Below are positions 44,021 through 53,145 of a stretch of 58,041 bases of DNA, in pieces; position 1 is the stretch's first letter; each line of letters begins with the position of its first letter. Source of the stretch: Candidatus Neomicrothrix sp. UBA7388 (GTDB lineage: Bacteria; Actinomycetota; Acidimicrobiia; Acidimicrobiales; Poriferisodalaceae); the NCBI GenBank assembly GCA_002470695.1, contig DKNM01000123.1, positions 1 to 58,041 on the forward strand, written 5' to 3'. Below the pieces are notes generated by a model that saw only the letters and a list, made by a program, of their open reading frames with translations, made no database searches and had not been told where the DNA came from. A program made the translations under genes and the position numbers.

Positions 44021-44934
44021 GTGATGATGCTAGACCTTATGGGGTTGCTTTTTGATTGGTTTGTAGTTGTGTAAATAGGGGGAAATGCCTCGTCGTCAGT
44101 GATTAGAGCTCCTGCGCTCAAAATTGTGTCGTTCTCACCAATAATGGGGTCCGCGCCGGGTTTTGGGTCCCAGAAAGCGTCGTCACCTAGCCAGCGCCAT
44201 GAAATAGCTGCACGACGCGTATTCCCGCGATTAGGGCCACTCCGATGAACGGTTCGGAAGTCGAACATTAGGGCATCACCAGCTTGCACGTCGAAGTTAA
44301 GAATTTCGTAGCGATCGGGCTCGTCTTCAAAAACAGGGCACTGCTCTTCGAATGAAGAGATGTGTTGAGCAACTCCTTTCCATAATGCCTTCTCGACCTC
44401 TTCAGGTGAGCGCCCTTCGAGAGCGGGGTACTCGGGTTTAAATGTTTTGTTCCAAAGATGCGAGCCTCGAACGAATTCAAGCGCGCTTGAGTTTGCGTTT
44501 GTGTCGGTTAGGGCGAGCCATGTCGAGCAGATTTGAGTGCCGTCGACAGCCCAATACGGTCGGTCTTGATGCCAAACGAAACTTTCTTGGGTCCCGGGGT
44601 CTTTGACGAACACATGGTCGTAGTAGAGGCGAATTTTTTTGGAGCCTGTGGCAACTGCAGCAATAGCTGCCAGCCCGCAAGTGTCTGCGTATCTGCGAAA
44701 TTCGTGATGTGTTGTGTACAGGTATCGGTCTTGAAAGAACATGCCTGGATCGTGGGGCGCCGTCATTGACCCGCCAAAGCGCCCTGGTTCGTTAATTAGG
44801 CGATCTACTGACTTGAGTATTTCTTGAACGAGTTCGCGTGAAACCGCTTTTTTGATATGTGCTACGCCATCGACACGAAACGCATCGATCTCAGACTTTT
44901 CAAGAACGCGCAAAGAAACCCCCCCCAAGAACAT
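44017..44934 (-). CDS. Phytanoyl-CoA dioxygenase-family protein
   Basis: 305 residues. Fe(II) triad HQD (His122, Asp124) in FVWHQDRPYW and His230 in TVHRSGPN, with Arg240 in the 2-oxoglutarate position. It probably hydroxylates a small hydrophobic substrate. The start is ATG 44934, 1 base after the polymerase stop. A run of eight G residues (coding strand) follows the first codons (44919-44926), so slippage there would change the frame; a TTG just past the run is an alternative start. It is followed by an overlapping SnoaL-like gene. Confidence 0.88.
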   Translation of the reverse strand: MFLGGVSLRVLEKSEIDAFRVDGVAHIKKAVSRELVQEILKSVDRLINEPGRFGGSMTAPHDPGMFFQDRYLYTTHHEFRRYADTCGLAAIAAVATGSKKIRLYYDHVFVKDPGTQESFVWHQDRPYWAVDGTQICSTWLALTDTNANSSALEFVRGSHLWNKTFKPEYPALEGRSPEEVEKALWKGVAQHISSFEEQCPVFEDEPDRYEILNFDVQAGDALMFDFRTVHRSGPNRGNTRRAAISWRWLGDDAFWDPKPGADPIIGENDTILSAGALITDDEAFPPIYTTTNQSKSNPIRSSIIT

Positions 44935-44935
44935 C

Positions 44936-47356
44936 CTAGATGGTTTGAATCACGTCGTTATCTGAAAGAGAGTTCCGAATATCTGTGTCGGCTCGAGCTG
45001 GGATATCGGGGCACCAAATATGCATGGCATCCTCCAGGGCTGTTTGGACGACAACAGCGACCTCTTCAGCGTCGGCGCGGTTGCATTCGATAACCACGCT
45101 GTCGTGAACGGTTTGCACCCCGACAGCCCTTTCGAATCGGGTAAGCCGCTCACTAAGGAAGGCGTATGCCTCGAGCATGATGTCAGCTACGCCACCTTGA
45201 ATTGGGGCGTTGCGGTATGCGTTGGCCATCTGTGAAATTTTTGCAGTTAGAGACTTATTAAGTAGCAACAGCATTGAGTCACGCCCCATAGAGTCGTTGA
45301 CTTCGTCAACGATGGCTCTTCTTAAAGAGCGTTCTTCAAGTACTTTCGTAATTTCTGCTGCTGAGAGCAGGCCGCTTTCTCCCTCTAAGTTCCGTTTGTG
45401 TCTATCTGCGATATTTATTCGCACTTGCTTTGGTCCCTCTTTGGGCGAGCTGACTATCGTCTTGGCGGCCTGCTCCAAGATGGACTCTGTGTGAAAGGTG
45501 AACTGTTGCCGCCTGCCCGACTCTGTGAAGGAGTTAAACCCAAATGTCTCTCCGTGCTGGTCAACAACAACTGAAGCTTCAAAAGACAATGCCCAGGCAA
45601 CTTCATTGATGTTGTAGTTCTCGCCTAAGAGATCCTTGACTTGCTCGGCGGTAGGCCAATTGCGATGTTGATCTCTGTGCTCTCGCATTGCGCGACGCAC
45701 AACAGGCCAAAGAGTGTGCAAATTGAGTGTAAGTCCCCAGTCAATTTCGGTATGAGAGGAAGCCAATTGATCAATGAACTTGTCTCGATCCGCCACCCAC
45801 GATGCAATCTTTGGGTATGCGGCTAAATATTGATCTAGTAATTGGCGGCCCTCTTCGTCGTTGGTCTCAACTCCCGCCTGCGAGAGACTTCTGGCCAAAC
45901 CGCCGCCGCGCTGGCCGTACACGATGCCGAAATTTATTCGTTTTGCCTTGTCTCGTAAGTCATTAAAAGTCTTCGGATCGCCGCTTTCCAACATAGTCAT
46001 GTCGGCGCCGAACATTCTCTCGGCTGTCGCGACATGGATGTCGGCCCCCGCAATAAAAGCTGCGCGCAAATTTTCGTCTTTGGCTACTTGAGTAGCGAAT
46101 CGCAGTTCTGCCTGACTGAGATCGGAGTACACGAAGACTCGATCAGGGTCAGCAGGTCGAATATACTCTTTCATCTTCGGTGAAAAATTTTGTGCGTTCG
46201 GCCGGCGACTAGCCAACCTGCCCGTATTAGTTCCAACAACTTGCAAATACTCTGAGTGCATTCTGCCGGCCTCGTCGATGTGTTCTCTGATCGATTCTCC
46301 GTAAGTTGAAAGCACTTTGGTTAGATCCCGATATTCAAGTAGGGAAGTGCTAATCGGTCCTCCTATTTCCGTTAGCACCGACGCAGTGAGGGGGTCAGTT
46401 GGTAGAAGAAGTCGAGATTTTCCAAACTTCGTAATAGACCACGCGTCGACTTCTGCTTTGCTCCATTCGTTCAAGACTTCTTTTGCTTGTCGCTCACTGC
46501 CTGGGTTCCATGATGGTTCAAGGGTTGTCTCGAAAAGAGTTCCCTGGCCTCCCCCTGTTAGCTCGGCAAGGCGGTGAGAGACCTGCTTCCGGTCGGCTTC
46601 CATTTGAAGAAGACGACTTTCCCAGCCAGACCAATCAAATGGCAAGCCTTCTCTTTCCATATGGTCAAGGAAGGGTCGGGCCCCCTGCTCAAGTCTGCAA
46701 ACGGTGTCGAGTCCGTTGAGAGAAATTCGTGATCTGATTTCATCCGCAACCCAGAGTGTTTCGACAGCGTCAGCAGCAGCGTATGTGATTTGAGCATCGG
46801 TCAATTCTCCGCTTTTGGTGTAGGAGAGCTGGGTTGTCCCCTTACCTTCAGCCTCGAGACCCAAGTACCACTCAACTGCCCATGCCAGACCGTGATAGAA
46901 GCTGAAACCAGTCCTGCCCTGGTGAAGTAGAGCATCTGCCAGTTGAGCATCCCACCAAGAGATAGACGCCGTCGGCGAAGAGGTGTCTTTTGCTTGAGTG
47001 AAAAGGTCACGATCTAGGACGCGAGCATCGAAGTCGGCATTCCAAGCGTCTGCCGACGTACCGTTTAATGCCTCGGCGATGATTGAGCGATCGACTTTGG
47101 TTACATCAATCACCCAAGCTTGTTCAAAGTCATCTGAATTTCTAGTTGCGACCGAAATCACTCGCAGTTCGCCTGGTGACGGGTTTGGGCCGGAGAAAGC
47201 TTCAGGGTTATATACAGTCTCTGTGTCAAGAGCCATGGCGGTGGCAGTGCTTACGGCTGACTCGAAACTGGGTAAATCAGATGCTGCTACAAAGGTGATC
47301 GGAACATCGGAGACGGCCTTTGAAGAGGTAGGTCGCGGATCAATGGGTTCTGCCAC
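44936..47356 (-). CDS. Family A DNA polymerase with 3'-5' exonuclease, phage-like
   Basis: 806 residues, no 5'-nuclease domain. The 3'-5' exonuclease is intact: Exo I ALDTETV (Asp44, Glu46), Exo II NADFD (Asp110), Exo III YAAAD (Tyr192, Asp196). The polymerase has the NTGRLASRRPNAQN segment, motif A with Asp412 (SDLSQAELR), motif B RDKAKRINFGIVYG (Phe476, Tyr480) and motif C HDS (Asp752), where Ser753 replaces the usual Glu. Between motif B and the NAPIQG segment are about 234 residues instead of about 80. The start is GTG. It is probably additional to the housekeeping polA, which is not in this window. A smaller actinobacterial exonuclease/polymerase family is an alternative home. Confidence 0.9.
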   Translation of the reverse strand: MAEPIDPRPTSSKAVSDVPITFVAASDLPSFESAVSTATAMALDTETVYNPEAFSGPNPSPGELRVISVATRNSDDFEQAWVIDVTKVDRSIIAEALNGTSADAWNADFDARVLDRDLFTQAKDTSSPTASISWWDAQLADALLHQGRTGFSFYHGLAWAVEWYLGLEAEGKGTTQLSYTKSGELTDAQITYAAADAVETLWVADEIRSRISLNGLDTVCRLEQGARPFLDHMEREGLPFDWSGWESRLLQMEADRKQVSHRLAELTGGGQGTLFETTLEPSWNPGSERQAKEVLNEWSKAEVDAWSITKFGKSRLLLPTDPLTASVLTEIGGPISTSLLEYRDLTKVLSTYGESIREHIDEAGRMHSEYLQVVGTNTGRLASRRPNAQNFSPKMKEYIRPADPDRVFVYSDLSQAELRFATQVAKDENLRAAFIAGADIHVATAERMFGADMTMLESGDPKTFNDLRDKAKRINFGIVYGQRGGGLARSLSQAGVETNDEEGRQLLDQYLAAYPKIASWVADRDKFIDQLASSHTEIDWGLTLNLHTLWPVVRRAMREHRDQHRNWPTAEQVKDLLGENYNINEVAWALSFEASVVVDQHGETFGFNSFTESGRRQQFTFHTESILEQAAKTIVSSPKEGPKQVRINIADRHKRNLEGESGLLSAAEITKVLEERSLRRAIVDEVNDSMGRDSMLLLLNKSLTAKISQMANAYRNAPIQGGVADIMLEAYAFLSERLTRFERAVGVQTVHDSVVIECNRADAEEVAVVVQTALEDAMHIWCPDIPARADTDIRNSLSDNDVIQTI

Positions 47357-47371
47357 ATCTTGAGACTAGAT

Positions 47372-48532
47372 CTAGCTCCCGGAAAATTCATTTAGTCGCG
47401 CAGGGAGTTCATCAATCTCATGCGAATCTAGGTTTGCGAAACTCAGACGAAGCATTGATTGGTCAGTTGGCGTAAAGGCTGTTCCAGGAATCGCAAGAAC
47501 ATCGTTTTCGAGCACCAGCCTTGTAACTACCTCTTCGCTGCTTAAATCCTTTCGGGGATGCTCAACCCACCCAAAGTAGGCGCCGGAAGACTTAAGGCTG
47601 AACCCTCCGGGCTGGCTACTCATAGCAGTCAGGAATTGTTCCTCTAGACTTTTTACCTTCGTGACTTGGTTCAGGCGCCATTCTTGTGCGTGACGTAGTC
47701 CTGCGAGGGCGGCTTCTTGTCCTATCCGAGGAGCGCTGATTGATATGCAATCTAGAACTTTAAGTGCCTCAGTGATCACTGCGGGGCCACCGACTACCGC
47801 CCCGCACCTGTAGCCGGGGATGGCGAAATCTTTAGAAAAGCTATGCAGGCTAATTATGTGGTCACCCCAGGCTGGATCTTGAAACAGGTCGTGAGCGGTT
47901 CCCTGTCCGCGACGAAAAGACCTGTAGGTCTCATCGAGGATTAAGGCAATGCCGTTTTCCCTCGCTATTTCGGCGAATTGGTGGATTAGTTGCTTGGGAA
48001 CAGTCTGACCCGTGGGATTACCCGGAGTTACTAAAGTGATTAGCTTCGTTTTCGCTGTTATGAGTCCCTGCAATTCATCTGGATCGGGCAAAAGTTCAGG
48101 ACCGCAATTCAAGTATCGGTTTCTAACGCCCTCAATTTGTAGCCACATATCGTGATTGAAGTAGAATGGGGCTACCAGAATTGCTTCGTCGCCGGGTGAA
48201 GTCAGAGCGCTTGCGGTAACGCAAAACGCTTGGTTGCACCCAGCAGTAATCAAGATTGAGTCGGGCCCAAGGTTTGAGTCATATCCGCGATTTAAATCTT
48301 GAGCAAATGCTTCCCTTAGTGCCGGTAAACCAGGTTGCGGAGCGTAGCGGCCGGTGTCTGGGCGATGAACCGCTTCTGAGATTTGTTCAAGCACAGCTTT
48401 AGAAGGTGGAAAAGAAGGGGCAGCCTGAGAGAGGTCCAAAAGAGCGCGGTCGTTAGTCCGCAGTCCAGTGAGGGCATGCGCAGCACCTATCGGTGAATGA
48501 ATAAGTTGGCCGACCCGGTCGCTAAAGCGCAT
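47372..48532 (-). CDS. Class I/II aminotransferase
   Basis: PLP enzyme of about 386 residues. PLP Lys in SFSKDFAIPGYRCG, TPGNPTGQT, DETYRSF, and C-terminal Arg in LRLSFAN. The start ATG 48532 has aaaggg 6 bases upstream; a GTG at 48538 would add two residues. It lies between a class IV aminotransferase and the polymerase gene (15-base gap). Two aminotransferases in tandem suggest an amino acid conversion, but the substrates cannot be read. Confidence 0.88.
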   Translation of the reverse strand: MRFSDRVGQLIHSPIGAAHALTGLRTNDRALLDLSQAAPSFPPSKAVLEQISEAVHRPDTGRYAPQPGLPALREAFAQDLNRGYDSNLGPDSILITAGCNQAFCVTASALTSPGDEAILVAPFYFNHDMWLQIEGVRNRYLNCGPELLPDPDELQGLITAKTKLITLVTPGNPTGQTVPKQLIHQFAEIARENGIALILDETYRSFRRGQGTAHDLFQDPAWGDHIISLHSFSKDFAIPGYRCGAVVGGPAVITEALKVLDCISISAPRIGQEAALAGLRHAQEWRLNQVTKVKSLEEQFLTAMSSQPGGFSLKSSGAYFGWVEHPRKDLSSEEVVTRLVLENDVLAIPGTAFTPTDQSMLRLSFANLDSHEIDELPARLNEFSGS

Positions 48533-48550
48533 CAGCACCCTTTCGCTTCG

Positions 48551-49639
48551 TTATTGATCGTAAAGAACGTCTATGAAGTCGTCCGGGTCACCCGATGTTT
48601 GCCCGGTGCCCTCCGCTTCGAGTAATTCGGTTAGGCGTTTTGCGACCGGTCCAATTTTTCCTTGACCAACAGGGATTTTGTCCCAAGACAAAACGGGGTA
48701 TAGGTGGGTGTCTCCTCCACAGAGAAACATTTCAGAAATCTGATCTCCCGAGACTTCAGACGCGAGAATAGGCGATTGATCAACGTCTGAAATCAGGTTT
48801 TCTTCGGACAATGTTGAGGCTGCGAGGTCCATAACGCGACGAATAGTGGCACCTAATAAAATCCCTTCGAACGGTGGCGTGCGCAGCACTTTTTCTTGGG
48901 TAATGAACGCAACGTTCAATACACACGACTCGGCGACATAACCCAAATCATCGACGAGAATTCCAAACGTTCCTCCTCGGTCTACTGCCTCCATGTGGGT
49001 GAGGACATTGAGCAAATAGTTGTTGGATTTGATTGTCGCTAGGAGAGGGGGCTTCATCGGCGTATCGAGAACTGTTACTTCGTTGATTCCTTCAGACAGG
49101 GGCCCGGATTTAGATCCAGCTAAAGGAATTGGATCGAAAATAACGCAGTAGAAACAGGCCTCGGGGCACTCTTTTGGGCTCGGAGAAAAGCCGCCGGGCC
49201 CCGTGGTGATCCAATACCGCACAGATCCATCTCGTACGTTGGAAGCTGCGGCGGTGCCAGCCACCATCTTGATCAGATCATTCTTAGTCCATGGATGTTC
49301 TATTCGAGCGAGGGAAGCGCTCCGAAGCAATCTGTCTAGGTGAGTATTTAGTCGGTATAACTTGCCATCGCCGAGGGTGCATGTATCGAATACGCCATGT
49401 CCGCGATGGACGAGATGGTCATCAAGAGGAATTTGCATCAAGGCTGGGTCCGTAATCACGCCTCCGAGCCAAGAGCTGAACATTGCTAAATAACCTGGTT
49501 GTCCGCGTTTGGTTTTGAGGCGCTCTAGAACTTCTGGTTCTGAGAGAACACGGGGTTTGAGATCCTTCACGCCTCTGAGGTTAGGCGCATAGAGATGGCA
49601 ATATCTGCACCTATTGACAGCTGATTTGCTAAGAGGCAC
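48551..49639 (-). CDS. Class IV aminotransferase (D-amino acid transaminase-like)
   Basis: Fold-type IV PLP enzyme. LDDHLVHRGHGVFDTCTL near 72 and HLDRLLRSA follow the pattern of plant-type D-amino acid transaminases; the PLP Lys is in LATIKSNNYLLNV and a Glu in YVAESCVLNV. Branched-chain or aminodeoxychorismate activity is possible. The first 23 residues (with CRYC) do not look like the family; a GTG at 49570 gives a better-fitting protein. The gap to the ATPase gene is 26 bases with the longer start. Confidence 0.85.
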   Translation of the reverse strand: MPLSKSAVNRCRYCHLYAPNLRGVKDLKPRVLSEPEVLERLKTKRGQPGYLAMFSSWLGGVITDPALMQIPLDDHLVHRGHGVFDTCTLGDGKLYRLNTHLDRLLRSASLARIEHPWTKNDLIKMVAGTAAASNVRDGSVRYWITTGPGGFSPSPKECPEACFYCVIFDPIPLAGSKSGPLSEGINEVTVLDTPMKPPLLATIKSNNYLLNVLTHMEAVDRGGTFGILVDDLGYVAESCVLNVAFITQEKVLRTPPFEGILLGATIRRVMDLAASTLSEENLISDVDQSPILASEVSGDQISEMFLCGGDTHLYPVLSWDKIPVGQGKIGPVAKRLTELLEAEGTGQTSGDPDDFIDVLYDQ

Positions 49640-49665
49640 TGAGAGGGTCTGAAGCGGCTGGGCAT

Positions 49666-51798
49666 TCAGGCGGGTGATTCGCTGCTCAAGCTTGTGAAAC
49701 GGCGCAAGGAAAGGCTATTGGTGACCACCAACAAGGAGGAAAGAGCCATTGCGAAAGCTGCATGAGTTGGGCGCAACAATCCAGTGATTGCAAGAGGCAT
49801 CGCAATTAAGTTGTATGAAAAGGCCCAAACGAGGTTTGTTTTTATAACTCTAAGCGTCTTTCTTGAGAGAGCAATTCCGTCGGCTACAGCTCGGGGATCA
49901 TTTGTGATAATTGTTAAATCTGCCGCTCGCTGGGCTGCGGCAGTCCCCGATTGGAGTGCAATGCCGAGATCGGAAGCTGCTAGCGCAGGAGTGTCGTTTA
50001 TCCCGTCACCCACCATAGCTACGCATTTTCCTTCAGATTGAAGGTCAGAGATGAACCGGTGCTTGTCTTCGGGAAGGACGTCCGCTTTGAAGTTCAGGAT
50101 GCCGACCTTGTCTGCCACATTCCGTGTCTCTTGGTAGGAGTCTCCAGAAAGAAGTGCCACCTCAAGTTTTAGTTGGCGAAGCAACTCAATCGCCTCAGCG
50201 CTCGTCGTTCGAACTTCGTCACCCAAAGTGACTTTCGCCTCGGCGATGCTGCCTCTACCAATAAACAATATTGATTCTTGAGAGGAGCTCGCTGTCAGCG
50301 TTTGAGGGATTCTGTCAAAGAGCTCCGCTTTCCCGATCCTTACCTCGATGCCATTCACTAGTCCGCTAATTCCTTTTCCGGGGTGCATAGTGAAGTCTTG
50401 GATCTCGGACGGGGTGCTGGGGAAGAACTTGAAGGCTTGTGCAATCGGATGCCCGGATCTTGACTCGAGTTCTGTCGCAAGTGTGAGGAGAGTTAGTTTG
50501 CTCTCGTTAGGTGCAAGGACATCGGTTATGAAAGGTGTGCCCTTCGTGATTGTGCCTGTTTTGTCGAAGACCACTGTGTCGATGGCTTTAGACGAGTCCA
50601 GTATGTGAGCACCTGCGACCATCACACCAAGCTGAGCTGCTCTTCCGGTCCCAACGAAAATGGCGAGCGGGGTAGCGAGACCCAAAGAGCAGGGGCATGA
50701 CACGACTAGTACTGCTACTGAGGCGATAAGAGCATTATCTGTTATTCCTGTGGCTAGCCAATGCGTGAAGAAAGTCCCGACTGAAATCAGAATTACAGCG
50801 GGAACAAATTTAGCGGCGACTTGATCTGCAATCCGTTGGATTGGAGCGCGCGTCGCCTGCGCTTCTTCGACAAGTTGGGCGATTCTGGCCAGATGAGTGT
50901 CGTTGCCGACAGCGGTTGCCCGCAGAGTTAACGCTCCGCTGCAGTTCAGAAACCCGCCTGAAACTAATGATCCAGGTGAAACTTCGATCAGTGAAGTCTC
51001 ACCTGTTGATTGGGATGCATCCACCTCTGAATGACCTTGCAACACTTCACTATCGGTGGCGATTCGTTCCCCGGGCGCAACGATGAATTCGGTCCCGACA
51101 ACTATTTGATCCAGTCTTAATATCTCGCCGTTGGTTAGCTGAACATGATCTGGTGTGATCTGTGCCAGAGATTCGAGGGCATCGCCGGAAGTTTTCAAGG
51201 CGCGTGCTTCCCACCATTTTCCTAAAAGCACAAAGGCGATAATTGAGCTGGCGCCACCGAAATGCAGTCCTTGATCGGCACCGATCGCGAGCACCGCGAC
51301 CGACCATGACCAGGCGGCTATTGCGCCGAGTGAAATCAGTGTGTCCATCGCCAAAGATCTTCTGGCTATTTGTATTTTCGCAGAGCGGTGGAAACCCCAA
51401 CCTGCCCACCAGACACTGACTGTTGTAAGCGCTGCAATGATCCAGTCGATTGCTGGGAAGCGAACAAACATCGACAACATTGCGAATAAGGCGATTACCA
51501 GGGCCGGTATCGCCCTTCGACGGAGAGCGGCTTCGCTAGAGGCTTGGACCGATTGCCTATCAGATTCAGGAAGAGCCCGGAAGCCCAGGCTGTCTACGAT
51601 CTCAGTCAGGTTTCGCAGCGGTACATCTGGCTCGTGGAGTATCAGAGAAGTCGAGGTTGCAAAATTGACGCGCGCACTTTGGACCGTTTCTTGCGCTTCT
51701 AAGGCTTCTTCGATCTTGGCAGCACATGCAGCGCATGACATGCCCTCAATCACAAATTGAGTCCGCTCTACATTTGGGAAGTGAGGGCCGCTGGCCAT
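49666..51798 (-). CDS. copA: Copper-type heavy-metal P-type ATPase
   Basis: About 710 residues. One N-terminal heavy-metal-associated domain with MSCAAC (20-25), about eight transmembrane helices, the transport motif CPCSLGLATP (Cys368, Cys370), phosphorylated Asp412 in DKTGT, SGHP and GDGINDTPAL. It exports Cu(I) or a related cation. Ser follows the CPC where most CopA have Ala. ATG 51798 is used; a TTG at 51828 would add ten residues. First gene of the six-gene minus-strand run; divergent from rimO. Confidence 0.9.
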   Translation of the reverse strand: MASGPHFPNVERTQFVIEGMSCAACAAKIEEALEAQETVQSARVNFATSTSLILHEPDVPLRNLTEIVDSLGFRALPESDRQSVQASSEAALRRRAIPALVIALFAMLSMFVRFPAIDWIIAALTTVSVWWAGWGFHRSAKIQIARRSLAMDTLISLGAIAAWSWSVAVLAIGADQGLHFGGASSIIAFVLLGKWWEARALKTSGDALESLAQITPDHVQLTNGEILRLDQIVVGTEFIVAPGERIATDSEVLQGHSEVDASQSTGETSLIEVSPGSLVSGGFLNCSGALTLRATAVGNDTHLARIAQLVEEAQATRAPIQRIADQVAAKFVPAVILISVGTFFTHWLATGITDNALIASVAVLVVSCPCSLGLATPLAIFVGTGRAAQLGVMVAGAHILDSSKAIDTVVFDKTGTITKGTPFITDVLAPNESKLTLLTLATELESRSGHPIAQAFKFFPSTPSEIQDFTMHPGKGISGLVNGIEVRIGKAELFDRIPQTLTASSSQESILFIGRGSIAEAKVTLGDEVRTTSAEAIELLRQLKLEVALLSGDSYQETRNVADKVGILNFKADVLPEDKHRFISDLQSEGKCVAMVGDGINDTPALAASDLGIALQSGTAAAQRAADLTIITNDPRAVADGIALSRKTLRVIKTNLVWAFSYNLIAMPLAITGLLRPTHAAFAMALSSLLVVTNSLSLRRFTSLSSESPA

Positions 51799-51861
51799 GA
51801 AATCAGGATAATTGCCGTTCGCGATCAATGAGTAAATCTCAAGCCGTACCCTATAGGTGTA

Positions 51862-53145
51862 ATGGCTGAGTCACAGAAGAGTTTCTACCTCCATACGCTT
51901 GGTTGCCCCAAAAACCAAGTTGATTCAGACAAGATCGCAGGGACTCTTATAGGAGATGGCCTTGTCTCTGTGGAGGACCCATCTTCCGCCGACTTAGTCG
52001 TCGTGAATACGTGCGCATTTATTGAAGAAGCGCGCGAAGAGTCCGTCGGAGTTGTACTTGAAATAAATCAACAACGCCGCCCTGATTCCAAGATCGTGGT
52101 CACCGGCTGCATGGCGGAACGTTATGGGAGTGAGCTCTCCGACGCACTACCCGAAGTTGATCTCGTGGCAGGATTCGGAGTTCCGGTAAATCTGACCAAG
52201 AAGCCGTCTGGCCTCGAGATCGTTGCGGATGAGCCTGTCCCTCGACTTGACTTATTGAATCTGCAACGCCCAGCTTCGGCGCTTCCTTGGGCTTACGTGA
52301 AAATCGCTGAAGGATGTGACCGCGCATGTGGATTCTGTGCAATCCCATCATTTCGAGGTCCTCAAAATAGCCGCGAGATTGAATCTATTTTGCAGGAGGT
52401 AGAAGATCTCAACGTCCGGGAAATAGTTTTAGTTGCTCAAGACCTCGCTAGTTTCGGATCGGATCGAGGGGAACGAGGATCTGTCGTTCAATTAGTTGAC
52501 GCCGTTCGAGAACAAGTAGATCGCGTCCGCCTGCTGTATCTGTACCCATCCGATTTGTCGGACGCGTTGATCGAAGTCATTTTGAAAACCGGCGTGCCTT
52601 ACTTCGACCTCTCACTTCAACACGTAACCAGAGAGCATCTTCGTCGGATGAGAAGGTGGGGTCAAGGGAGTAAGTTCCTTGAGCGCATTGCCAGAATCCG
52701 CAGTGAGTATCCGGGGGCAGCATTTCGTTCGAATTTCATCGTTGGCTATCCGGGCGAGACCGAGGATGATCAAGCTGAACTGGTTCGATGGCTCGAAGAA
52801 GCTCAACTTGATTGGTGCGGGCTTTTCACGTACTCACAGGAGGATGGCACTTACGCCGCTGATTTGGGTGAACAAGTTCCGGGTAGTTTGATGCTTGAGC
52901 GCCATGCTGAATTAAGTGAATTGCAGGATCGCATCACTGCGAATCGTAGAGATCAATTGGTTGGAAAAACTATAGAGATTCTGGTTGATGCGCCTGGCAT
53001 AGGCCGTTCCTATCGCGAAGCCCCGGAAATCGACGGTGTAGTTAGAGTTCCGACTGATTTGAAAACTGGTCAGTTCTACAAGGTTTCGGTCGATCGATCC
53101 GAAGGTCCTGATCTCGAAGCCAGTTCGGTGGAAGTGCTTCGGTGA
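51862..53145 (+). CDS. rimO: Ribosomal protein S12 methylthiotransferase
   Basis: Radical-SAM enzyme that methylthiolates the conserved Asp of S12. N-terminal UPF0004 cysteines in LGCPKNQVDSD, NTCAFIEEA and TGCMAERYG, the radical-SAM CDRACGFCAIP cluster, and a C-terminal TRAM domain (about 370-427). At 427 residues the length is normal. Divergent from the ATPase gene with 63 bases between starts. It overlaps pgsA by 4 bases, so the backbone operon resumes here. Confidence 0.97.
   Translation: MAESQKSFYLHTLGCPKNQVDSDKIAGTLIGDGLVSVEDPSSADLVVVNTCAFIEEAREESVGVVLEINQQRRPDSKIVVTGCMAERYGSELSDALPEVDLVAGFGVPVNLTKKPSGLEIVADEPVPRLDLLNLQRPASALPWAYVKIAEGCDRACGFCAIPSFRGPQNSREIESILQEVEDLNVREIVLVAQDLASFGSDRGERGSVVQLVDAVREQVDRVRLLYLYPSDLSDALIEVILKTGVPYFDLSLQHVTREHLRRMRRWGQGSKFLERIARIRSEYPGAAFRSNFIVGYPGETEDDQAELVRWLEEAQLDWCGLFTYSQEDGTYAADLGEQVPGSLMLERHAELSELQDRITANRRDQLVGKTIEILVDAPGIGRSYREAPEIDGVVRVPTDLKTGQFYKVSVDRSEGPDLEASSVEVLR

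Noticed and set aside
19659..51861. Integrated phage or genomic island with mobility genes
   Set aside because: No integrase, transposase, terminase, structural phage genes or flanking direct repeats were seen; only the polymerase looks phage-like.
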